Assembly: GCA_964387325.1 (NCBI GenBank)
Contig: CAYLYE010000314.1
Coordinates: 1 to 5,430 of the forward strand
Direction of reading: 5' to 3'
Origin: CAZZBK01 sp964387325
GTDB lineage: Bacteria; Planctomycetota; Planctomycetia; Pirellulales; PNKZ01
Length of the DNA stretch: 5,430 nt
The position numbers were made by a program, and so were the translations under genes. Below the pieces are notes generated by a model that was not told the origin of the DNA, ran no database searches, and was given only the letters and a program-made list of their open reading frames with translations. Every line of letters begins with the position of its first letter. Within the stretch, counting starts at the first letter, position 1. Positions 1 through 5,430 of this stretch are shown piece by piece.

Positions 1-1
1 G

Positions 2-286
2 TTTACTACCAACAACCAGAAAAGCCCGAGCGTGGCGGTCAACGCGGCCGGGGATTTTATCATCGCTTGGCAGAGCAATGATCAGGATGGCAGCGGTTTG
101 GGGATCTACGCCCAGCGTTACGATGCGCTGGGGGTTGCGCTGGGAAGCGATTTGCAGGTCAATACGTATACCACAGGCACCCAAGATAGACCGAGCGTGG
201 CGATCAATACTGCCGGAGATGTTGTCATCGCCTGGATGAGCACTGGCCAAGATGGAAACTGGACTAACATCTACGCCCAACGCTAC
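2..286 (+). repeat. Two in-frame copies of a 55-residue repeat (165-base period)
   Basis: The second copy follows the first at exactly 165 bases: the Ser-Val-Ala-Val/Ile-Asn block at 29 recurs at 194, and the Ile-Tyr-Ala-Gln-Arg-Tyr block at 104 recurs at 269. Each unit carries a hydrophobic Val/Ile-Ile-Ala-Trp strand, an acidic Gln-Asp-Gly turn and then IYAQRY, a layout that suggests one blade of a beta-propeller. The Asp-Gln-Asp-Gly turn might bind calcium, but that is an inference. I remember such units in long tandem arrays in environmental bacterial surface proteins. The first unit is cut by the window edge, so more copies are likely upstream. The second unit breaks off right after QRY. 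Confidence 0.8.
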
Positions 287-3200
287 GTTGCCGACCTAGC
301 CAACAATTTCAAAACTGCCACCGCCACCGTTAGCTTCAATATCGCCAACGTCAATGACGTACCAATCTTTACGATCGGCAGCGCGCCGACGATCCTCGAA
401 GACGCGGGAGCACAGACGGTTAACGGCATCGCCACGAGTCTCTCGACCGGACCAAGCGACGAGTCCAACCAATCGCTCATTTTCATCGTTAGCAACAGCA
501 ATAGCGGCTTATTCAGCGTGCAGCCGGCGATCGACAGCACGGGCCAACTCACGTACACGACCGCTCAAGACGCCAACGGCGCGGCAACGGTCAGTGTGCT
601 GTTGCAGGACAATGGCGGCACAGCCAACGGCGGCGTCGACACCTCGGCCGCTCAATCATTTATCATCAACGTGACTCCGGTCAACGACGCTCCCAAATTC
701 ACCAAGGGTACGGATCTCACCGTCAACGAGAACTCCGGTGCTCATACCTTCGGCGGTTGGGCAACGAACATCAAGGCTGGCCCAAGCGATGAAAGCACGC
801 AAACGTTGTCGTTCACGCCCGTGTCGAATAACAATACCGGGCTGTTCAGCGCACAGCCGAGCGTCGACAGCACCGGCACGCTCACCTTCACGCCGGCAAC
901 CAATCAGTTCGGCAGTGCTACGGTCAGCTCCACCTTGCACGACAACGGTGGCACAGCCAACGGCGGCATCGACACCTCGGCCCCGCAGACGTTCGTCATC
1001 AACATCGCTCCCGTGGGGCATGCACCGGTCAACGCGCTGCCGAATTTGCCGATCAACATTTACAAGAACACGACCTACACGTTCTCGAACCTCGCCGGCA
1101 CACCGGTCTCGGCCAGCGACGTTGACGCCAATGGCGGCGTCGAGAAGATGACCCTCACGGTCAGCAGCGGCAAACTGACGCTCGGTTCCGTCGCCGGGTT
1201 GGCGACCGTCTCGGGCAATAGCTCAGGGTCGATTATCCTTTCCGGCACGCTTGCCAATTTGAATCACGCGCTTGATGGCCTGGTGTTCATGCCCAATGCG
1301 AACTTCGTGGGCAATGTGACCCTCACGCTGCTCACGAACGACCTGGGCAACACGGGCCCCAATCCGCTCACGGATACCGACTCGCTCACGATTGGCGTGT
1401 CGGGCGACCCGGGCGATCTGGATGCCGGCTTCGGCACAGGTGGCAAGGTAACGACCGACTTCTTGAACCCGTCGGACGATCGCGCCTATGGCGTGGCTGT
1501 CCAGGCTGATGGCAAGCCGGTCGTCGTCGGCAGCGTGCTCGACTCGCTTAACGGGCGTTATGTCTTCGGTGTATCGCGTTACAATCTGAACGGCACGCTC
1601 GACACCAGCTTTGGCAACAGCGGCAAGATCACTACCTCATTTGGTGTCGGGGCTTCGGCCACGGCGACCGACGTGCTCGTGCAGCCCGACGGAAAAATTG
1701 TCGTGGTTGGCTTTGCGAACAAGGTCAACAACGATTTCGCTGTCGCGCGGTACAACACCAACGGTTCGCTCGATACGACCTTTGGCAACGGCGGCACCGC
1801 AACCTTCCCGATCGGTCAGTTGGACGACTATTCCTATGGCATCGGGCGGCAATCCGATGGCAAGCTGATTCTGGCAGGGGCGATGGCCTCTACGACCAGT
1901 GTTACCGGTGGCTACGACACGGCTCTGATTCGATTAAGCACCAATGGCGCGCTTGACACCACGTTTGGCAGCGGCGGCAAGGTCATCAAGGCCTTTTCGA
2001 CCATGAGCGACATGGCCAAGGATGTGGTGATCCAGAGCGATGGCAAGATCGTCATCGGCGGCTATCAAGTCACGGTCGGCGCACCGGTTCAACAACAAGA
2101 GGACGCCCTCTTCGCGCGCTTCAATGTCAATGGCACGCTCGACACTAGTTTCGGCACGAGCGGTTCGACCGTGCTGAACAACCTGCAAGATCATATCGAA
2201 GGGGTGACCCTACAAAGCGACGGCAAAATTGTTGGTGCAGGGTACACTCTGACCGGCAATAATTCTGATTATCTGCTGACCCGGCTCAATGCCAACGGCA
2301 TACTCGACACCGGTTTCGGCACGCAAGGCAAGACCATCACCGACTTTGGCGGTTTCGATCAGGCCAACGACGTCGTCATTAGCAACAATCGCATCTTGGT
2401 CGCCGGCTCCGGCATCACCGGCGCGGGAGATTTCACCATTTCCCGCTACTTTATGAACGGCACGCTCGACGCGACGTTCCATGTCACGGGCCAAACCTCG
2501 ACTCCGGTGCTCAACGGCAATGATGTCGGCTACGCCATTGCCGCTGACACGAACAGCAACGTCTACGTGGCCGGCATGGCGCAGGTGGTCAACACCTCGT
2601 ATGATTTTGCCCTGGCCCGGTTTAGCAATGCCGTTGCCCCCACGGTCACCGCCATCCCCAATGTGGTTGAAAACGTCAACGCCCCGGACACGATTATCGA
2701 TCTGTCGCAATACTTCTCGCCCGGCACGATCAGCTATGTGATTACGGCCAACACGAATCCTATCCTGTTCAACTCGACGCTGCTCAACGGTACGACGCTC
2801 GATCTGTCGTATGCCACCGGCGCAACAGGCAAGGCCAACATCACGATCACCGGCACCTACAAGGGGCAATCCGCCTCGACCACGTTCATCGTTAGTGTCG
2901 GCGCGGCCAATGCGGCCCCGACCAATACCGTGCCCGGCGCGCAGACCGTGTTCCTCAACCAAACGCTGACCTTCAATGCCGCGAACAGCAACCTGATCTC
3001 GATCAGCGACAGCGATGCCGGCAGCGCCAACGAAACCGTCACGCTCAATGTCACCAACGGCACAGTCACCTTGCCCAACACGGTTGCGTTGGGGAGCATC
3101 AGCGGCAATGGGACCGGCACGGTCGTCGCAACCGGTTCGCTCACCGCTCTGAACGCCGCGCTTAACGGCTTGAGCTTCAAGCCGACAACCAACTACGGTG

Positions 3201-4678
3201 GCCCGGCCAGTATTCAGATTACGACCAATGACCTGGGCAATACCGGCTCAGGTGGCTCGCTCACGGTGGTCGACATGATCAACATCACGGTCCAAACTCC
3301 GGTGACGATGAGCGGCAACACCGCCACATTCACGGGCACCAGCGGCAACGACTACATCCAGTTCATCTTCGATTCCGCGACCGGTTACCGAGCCTACTTG
3401 AACAACATCCTGATTCCGCAGGCGGTCTTCGGCGGGGCGACCAACATCAAGTTCACGGGTGGCGGCGGTACCGACACCTTCAGCATCTACAGCGCCCCTG
3501 GAGTCATGGATTCGGCCACACTCAAAGGTGGCAATGTCACCTGGACGGGCCCAAGCATCAATGTCTCGACCCTCAATCCGTTCCGCACGGCCTACGCCTT
3601 CGGCCAGGCTGAAGACACGGCCAGCATCTACGACACCATCGGCGACGATACCTTCCTCGGGCTCGCGGGCTACTGCATCGAACAATCCTCCGGCTACTTC
3701 GTCGAGTCGGTCGGCTTCGGTGCAACCTATGCCTTTGACGGCACGGGGGGCACCGACAATGCCCAGTTCTATGACTCTACCGGCAACGACGCGTACTCGG
3801 CCCTGAGCGGCTACAGCGTGATGAACTACCCCAGCGGTGTGTTCGTCGAGACGATTGGCTTTATCACTACGTATGCCTTTAGCAACGCAGGCGGGACCGA
3901 CACGGCCTATTTCTACGACTCGACCAGCAATGACACGTTCTACGGCCTGAGCAGCTACAGCATCATGGCCCATACCGGCTACATCAACGAGACGATCGGC
4001 TTCCGCTACAACTATGCCAGCAGTTCCAACGGCGGCACCGACACCGCGCTGCTCTACGACTCGCCGGGTAACGACTCGTTCTACGCCTTGCCCACCTACA
4101 GCCTGTTGAGCGGCACGAACTTCTATAATCAGGCCGGCGGCTTCGCTCAGGTCTATGGTTATTCCAACGGCGGCACTGACAAGGCCTACATGTACGACTC
4201 GACTGGCAGCGACGTGTTCTCCGGCAACCCGTTCATGAGCACGCTCTACGGCACCGGCTTTAACAACAATGCCGTCGGCTTCTTGCAGGTCTTTGCCTAT
4301 GCCAGCCAGGGGAACGACACCGCCTACCTTGATGGCTCGAAGTACGGCGACACCCTCAACGGCAGTGCTACCGAGGTCAGTCTGAACACCTACAACGTGG
4401 CCGGCGCCAAGGCTCTGCTCGATGTCTTCTCGTTCGATCAGGTCTTCGCCAACCTGAGCAGTTCGCTCGGACTCGACATTGCCACGTTGGTTGACAGTGC
4501 CGGGAACGACAACTTCAGCGCTACGGGCAGCACAGCCGACATGAACTACGCCAACGGCGCCCACATTCAGGTCTCGAACTTCGACACCGTCTACGCCAAC
4601 GGCTACAACGGCGGCACGAACCACAAGAGTGTCCCCAGCACCGTCAAGTTCGTCGTCCTCAAAGGCTCCTGGATCTAG
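2..4678 (+). CDS. Giant modular secreted protein, 3' part (cadherin/Ig-like domains, delta-60 propeller, C-terminal 47-residue repeats)
   Basis: This is a probable cell-surface or extracellular adhesin-like structural protein, partial at its N-terminus. The frame is open from base 2 to the TAG at 4676-4678, giving 1558 codons. The GTG at base 32 lies inside a repeat unit and is not the real start. Domains in order are: two 55-residue repeats (residues 1-95), a linker (96-117), two tandem cadherin-like domains (118-338), an Ig-like domain (339-472), seven delta-60 repeats (473-878), an Ig-like domain (879-969), a paralogue of domain 339-472 (970-1099), and a repeat array of about 47 residues (1158-1539). 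Composition is rich in Asn, Thr, Gly, Ser and Asp, with a single Cys (residue 1225), which fits an exported protein. No catalytic motif or membrane helix is visible, and the C-terminus carries neither a PEP-CTERM nor an LPXTG signal. Known relatives of these domains mediate adhesion or are uncharacterised. The function here is inferred from architecture only. Confidence 0.93.
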   Translation, partial: FTTNNQKSPSVAVNAAGDFIIAWQSNDQDGSGLGIYAQRYDALGVALGSDLQVNTYTTGTQDRPSVAINTAGDVVIAWMSTGQDGNWTNIYAQRYVADLANNFKTATATVSFNIANVNDVPIFTIGSAPTILEDAGAQTVNGIATSLSTGPSDESNQSLIFIVSNSNSGLFSVQPAIDSTGQLTYTTAQDANGAATVSVLLQDNGGTANGGVDTSAAQSFIINVTPVNDAPKFTKGTDLTVNENSGAHTFGGWATNIKAGPSDESTQTLSFTPVSNNNTGLFSAQPSVDSTGTLTFTPATNQFGSATVSSTLHDNGGTANGGIDTSAPQTFVINIAPVGHAPVNALPNLPINIYKNTTYTFSNLAGTPVSASDVDANGGVEKMTLTVSSGKLTLGSVAGLATVSGNSSGSIILSGTLANLNHALDGLVFMPNANFVGNVTLTLLTNDLGNTGPNPLTDTDSLTIGVSGDPGDLDAGFGTGGKVTTDFLNPSDDRAYGVAVQADGKPVVVGSVLDSLNGRYVFGVSRYNLNGTLDTSFGNSGKITTSFGVGASATATDVLVQPDGKIVVVGFANKVNNDFAVARYNTNGSLDTTFGNGGTATFPIGQLDDYSYGIGRQSDGKLILAGAMASTTSVTGGYDTALIRLSTNGALDTTFGSGGKVIKAFSTMSDMAKDVVIQSDGKIVIGGYQVTVGAPVQQQEDALFARFNVNGTLDTSFGTSGSTVLNNLQDHIEGVTLQSDGKIVGAGYTLTGNNSDYLLTRLNANGILDTGFGTQGKTITDFGGFDQANDVVISNNRILVAGSGITGAGDFTISRYFMNGTLDATFHVTGQTSTPVLNGNDVGYAIAADTNSNVYVAGMAQVVNTSYDFALARFSNAVAPTVTAIPNVVENVNAPDTIIDLSQYFSPGTISYVITANTNPILFNSTLLNGTTLDLSYATGATGKANITITGTYKGQSASTTFIVSVGAANAAPTNTVPGAQTVFLNQTLTFNAANSNLISISDSDAGSANETVTLNVTNGTVTLPNTVALGSISGNGTGTVVATGSLTALNAALNGLSFKPTTNYGGPASIQITTNDLGNTGSGGSLTVVDMINITVQTPVTMSGNTATFTGTSGNDYIQFIFDSATGYRAYLNNILIPQAVFGGATNIKFTGGGGTDTFSIYSAPGVMDSATLKGGNVTWTGPSINVSTLNPFRTAYAFGQAEDTASIYDTIGDDTFLGLAGYCIEQSSGYFVESVGFGATYAFDGTGGTDNAQFYDSTGNDAYSALSGYSVMNYPSGVFVETIGFITTYAFSNAGGTDTAYFYDSTSNDTFYGLSSYSIMAHTGYINETIGFRYNYASSSNGGTDTALLYDSPGNDSFYALPTYSLLSGTNFYNQAGGFAQVYGYSNGGTDKAYMYDSTGSDVFSGNPFMSTLYGTGFNNNAVGFLQVFAYASQGNDTAYLDGSKYGDTLNGSATEVSLNTYNVAGAKALLDVFSFDQVFANLSSSLGLDIATLVDSAGNDNFSATGSTADMNYANGAHIQVSNFDTVYANGYNGGTNHKSVPSTVKFVVLKGSWI
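353..1015 (+). repeat. Two tandem cadherin-like domains (110 and 111 residues)
   Basis: Both copies begin at an Asn-Asp-x-Pro linker (353 and 683) and run through matching blocks: Gly-Pro-Ser-Asp-Glu-Ser, Ser/Asn-rich then Gly-Leu-Phe-Ser, an Asp-Ser-Thr-Gly turn, and Asp-Asn-Gly-Gly-Thr-Ala-Asn-Gly-Gly. They end on a Phe-Ile/Val-Ile-Asn strand. The VNDAP-type linker is typical of bacterial cadherin-like domains, where the Asp residues often bind calcium between domains. The third linker, at 1013-1027, has become Val-Gly-His-Ala-Pro, losing Asn-Asp. Bases 617-649 and 950-982 differ at one position, so the duplication is either recent or kept similar by recombination. Confidence 0.85.
1016..1417 (+). 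repeat. Ig/cadherin-like domain, copy A of a dispersed pair
   Basis: Residues 339-472 form a beta-rich domain. It contains Ala-Ser-Asp-Val-Asp-Ala, a Met-Thr-Leu-Thr-Val strand, Gly-Thr-Leu-Ala-Asn-Leu-Asn, a Leu-Val-Phe-Met-Pro-Asn strand and Thr-Asn-Asp-Leu-Gly-Asn-Thr-Gly. The same order of motifs returns at 2909-3298, so the two are paralogous. This copy passes straight into the first delta-60 repeat. The last part, around 1385-1417 (Ser-Leu-Thr-Ile-Gly-Val-Ser-Gly-Asp-Pro-Gly), acts as the linker. The family resembles the Ig-like repeats of large bacterial adhesins. The exact family assignment is unsure. Confidence 0.7.
1418..2635 (+). repeat. Seven delta-60 repeats, probable seven-bladed beta-propeller
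   Basis: The hallmark Leu-Asp-x-x-Phe-(Gly) starts units at 1418, 1598, 1769, 1952, 2138, 2303 and 2465, a spacing of 54 to 62 residues. Each unit continues through a Val-x-x-Gln-x-Asp-Gly-Lys-Ile-Val-Val-x-Gly hairpin and ends with Phe-x-Val/Leu-x-Arg-Tyr/Phe-x-x-Asn-Gly. This is the delta-60 repeat (TIGR02608; also Pfam DUF5122 from memory), known from large exported bacterial proteins. Seven repeats would suit one closed propeller. The Gln-x-Asp-Gly-Lys turn is kept in units 1 to 5 but is Ser-Asn-Asn-Arg in unit 6 and Asp-Thr-Asn-Ser-Asn in unit 7. Unit 7 also has His in place of Gly after Phe. Ligand and function are unknown. Confidence 0.9.
2636..2908 (+). other. Ig-like domain following the propeller
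   Basis: Residues 879-969 start with Ala-Pro-Thr-Val-Thr-Ala-Ile-Pro and contain Asp-Leu-Ser-Gln-Tyr-Phe, which resembles the opening strands of cadherin-like domains that begin with a Pro-Asp-x-x-Val/Ile-Asp-Leu pattern. A run of alternating beta strands follows (Ile-Ser-Tyr-Val-Ile-Thr, Leu-Asp-Leu-Ser-Tyr, Ala-Asn-Ile-Thr-Ile-Thr, Phe-Ile-Val-Ser-Val). It is not clearly a copy of any other domain in the window. It probably acts as a spacer between the propeller and the next Ig-like domain. Confidence 0.6.
2909..3298 (+). repeat. Ig/cadherin-like domain, copy B of a dispersed pair
   Basis: Residues 970-1099 open with Asn-Ala-Ala-Pro-Thr and match the domain at 1016-1417 block by block: an Asp-Ser-Asp-Ala turn, Val-Thr-Leu-Asn-Val, Gly-Ser-Leu-Thr-Ala-Leu-Asn, Leu-Ser-Phe-Lys-Pro-Thr, then Thr-Asn-Asp-Leu-Gly-Asn-Thr-Gly. 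It ends on an Ile-Asn-Ile-Thr-Val strand. The pair brackets the propeller and the domain at 2636-2908. The Asp-rich turns could bind calcium, but this is not established here. Confidence 0.7.
3473..4618 (+). repeat. Eight tandem units of a ~47-residue Asp/Tyr/Asn-rich repeat
   Basis: Units start at the Asp of a Thr/Asn-Asp-x-Ala motif at 3473, 3614, 3755, 3899, 4040, 4178, 4316 and 4475. The spacings are 141, 141, 144, 141, 138, 138 and 159 bases, and a ninth start follows at 4619 (144 bases on) with Asn replacing Asp. The typical unit reads Thr-Asp-Thr-Ala, a hydrophobic pair, Tyr-Asp-Ser-x-Gly-Asn-Asp-x-Phe, a Tyr-Ser region, an aromatic Gly-Phe block, and Val/Thr-Tyr-Ala/Gly-Tyr/Phe followed by Gly-Gly. 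The first unit is degenerate: it keeps Thr-Asp-Thr and a Tyr-Ala-Phe end but has Tyr-Ser-Ala-Pro-Gly in the middle. I recall similar units at the C-termini of planctomycete surface proteins but know no family name. They are not RTX nonapeptides. Confidence 0.8.
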
Positions 4679-4697
4679 ATAACATGTTGGCCTTCAG

Positions 4698-4714
4698 CAA
4701 GGATCGGTTCCTTG
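4698..4714 (+). terminator. Short hairpin after the stop codon, possible weak terminator
   Basis: CAAGGA and TCCTTG form a perfect 6-base stem around the 5-base loop TCGGT, starting 20 bases after the TAG. No run of T follows (the next bases are ACGCTCACTG), so this is not a classical intrinsic terminator. The position is right for an RNA 3' end, but a chance stem of this size is common. Confidence 0.25.
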
Positions 4715-5344
4715 ACGCTCACTGATTAATCGCTCAGCGGACATTTGAGTGCAACGCCCGACCAATGGGTAGTTCAGCATCTCGATGCCAAGCTCGACTA
4801 GCGCCTTTACGAGCGGCGCCAAAAGGCCGCGGCCATTCGGGGCACGACGGCAGAAACGCGGCTACACCAAATCGTAAAGCTGATCGCACCAGCCCAAGGC
4901 CGCTTCAACCTCAAACCGGGGGCGGCACGCGTGCCCCTCCCGGACGCTTACTCAAATACGACGTGTTTTGCCACGCGAGCTGGCTCCTGGAACGGCCGTG
5001 CTAGCCGCACCCAGCGTGCTTCGGTTTAACACTCCGGTAGAGGGTGACCGAAGCGAGTTGCCATCAACCTTACAGCGACGCAAGTAATTCCTCATGCATC
5101 GTGCGAGGCGTCGAACTCAATGCGTCCATAACCGAAACAATCGCCGTAAAACACATCTTGTGTGAACAAGTTGTGCCGCAAGTTGCGACGTCGCCAAGTG
5201 CGATTACCTTATGTCGGCTACATTTTGAGATTTGATCGACCGTGAACCCGTGCCGTTCCGTTGTCGATTACTCGTTCGATTTGGACTACGATACGCCTTC
5301 GTCCGACGCCGACAACGAGGCAATTATGACTGCCATAGCAGCCA

Positions 5345-5428
5345 TCACGAAAACAACTCCGCGATCGGCTTTCCGTCGTTGGCGACGGTGAACGGCCGGC
5401 CCGAAGGAGAGATTTCAGTCGCTTTTAA
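5345..5428 (-). CDS. Possible C-terminal end of a Phd/YefM-like antitoxin (fragment)
   Basis: On the minus strand a frame open to the right edge gives 27 residues and ends at a TGA (5347-5345). Its last part reads Gly-Arg-Pro-Phe-Thr-Val-Ala-Asn-Asp-Gly-Lys-Pro-Ile-Ala-Glu-Leu-Phe-Ser. In Phd/YefM antitoxins a strand of the type Phe-x-Ile/Val-x-x-x-Gly-Lys/Arg-Pro-Val/Ile-Ala-x-Leu forms the end of the DNA-binding fold, so the match is suggestive. The fragment would be an unusually short family member, ending right after that strand. No toxin gene follows downstream on the minus strand: the ATG overlapping this stop opens only 19 codons. A plus-strand frame is also open here, so this remains a weak call based on one motif. 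Confidence 0.18.
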   Translation of the reverse strand, partial: LKATEISPSGRPFTVANDGKPIAELFS

Positions 5429-5430
5429 GT

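Larger units (their letters stand above)
4679..5430. other. Stretch without a confident gene
   Basis: About 750 bases follow the large gene. Plus-strand open frames at 4765-5004 and 5044-5235 are rich in Arg, Pro, Ser and Cys, lack a clear ribosome binding site and show no recognisable motif. A frame at 4730-5029 is interrupted once by TAG at 4799 and could be decayed coding sequence. A GTG-started 49-codon frame at 5242-5391 and a plus-strand frame open from 5229 to the right edge overlap one another and cannot both be real. Small dyads lie at 5151-5187. I see no tRNA, no insertion-sequence end and no CRISPR repeats. The next gene probably lies beyond the window or just enters it on the minus strand. 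Confidence 0.6.

Noticed and set aside
32..34. GTG as the start codon of the large gene
   Set aside because: It lies in the middle of a 55-residue repeat unit, and the frame stays open with matching repeat sequence up to the window edge, so the gene begins upstream.
2210..2962. Open frame of 250 codons on the minus strand
   Set aside because: It is antisense to the delta-60 repeats, rich in Arg, Gly and Asp, and has no recognisable motif. The plus-strand reading explains the periodicity.
3473..4618. RTX calcium-binding nonapeptide repeats
   Set aside because: Gly-Asn-Asp-x-Phe looks like part of an RTX motif, but the units are about 47 residues long and there is no tandem nine-residue Gly-Gly-x-Gly-x-Asp pattern.
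3248..4624. Long open frame of 458 codons on the minus strand
   Set aside because: It lies antisense to the C-terminal repeat array. Its translation is a low-complexity mix of Val, Gly, Ala, Arg and Glu without domains, as expected opposite GC-rich repeats.
4712..4740. Promoter suggested by TTGACG after the stop codon
   Set aside because: No -10-like element lies at a 16 to 18 base spacing. ATTAAT at 4725-4730 is too close.
4825..4834. Perfect palindrome GGCCGCGGCC
   Set aside because: A 10-base GC palindrome is expected by chance in this composition, and no neighbouring element makes it an operator or attachment site.
5044..5235. 63-codon plus-strand frame starting with ATG
   Set aside because: It has no clear ribosome binding site, no domain and an unusual Cys/Ser/His-rich composition. 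A minus-strand frame over the same bases is equally open, so chance is the simplest explanation.
5242..5391. 49-codon plus-strand frame starting with GTG
   Set aside because: The beginning has a plausible acidic composition, but the end turns Arg-rich, the start has no good ribosome binding site, and two other frames are open over the same bases.

Overview
The window holds the 3' 4.7 kb of one very large gene for a secreted, repeat-built protein, followed by about 750 bases in which I find no gene I can call with confidence. The style of the protein (strings of cadherin/Ig-like domains, delta-60 beta-propeller repeats, and a tyrosine-, Asp- and Asn-rich C-terminal repeat array) and the GC-rich third codon positions resemble the giant surface proteins of Planctomycetota. 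That assignment rests on memory of protein style. Other environmental bacteria with such proteins (Verrucomicrobiota, Myxococcota, some Proteobacteria) cannot be excluded.

Layout of the large gene. Residues are numbered from the first complete codon at base 2, giving 1558 codons in the window. Residues 1-95 are two copies of a 55-residue repeat with exact 165-base spacing. Residues 96-117 are a linker that looks like the last strand of a missing domain. Residues 118-338 are two tandem cadherin-like domains. Residues 339-472 are a third, different Ig-like domain. Residues 473-878 are seven delta-60 repeats, probably a complete seven-bladed propeller. Residues 879-969 are another Ig-like domain. 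Residues 970-1099 are a paralogue of the third domain, so the propeller sits between two related domains. Residues 1101-1157 are a lead-in. Residues 1158-1539 are eight units of a repeat of about 47 residues that I cannot name, followed by the first residues of a ninth and a short tail. The gene is open at the left edge, so its true start, signal peptide and promoter lie outside the window.

After the stop codon at 4676-4678 there is a small hairpin at 4698-4714 that could help end transcription. The remaining bases to 5430 contain only short open frames. Two are recorded as weak leads: a possibly decayed frame at 4730-5029, and a minus-strand fragment at the right edge (5345-5428) whose last residues resemble the core of Phd/YefM antitoxins. 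With only one sure gene, no operon or pathway can be reconstructed. The likely role of the protein is structural or adhesive on the cell surface or in the extracellular matrix. I see no catalytic motif.
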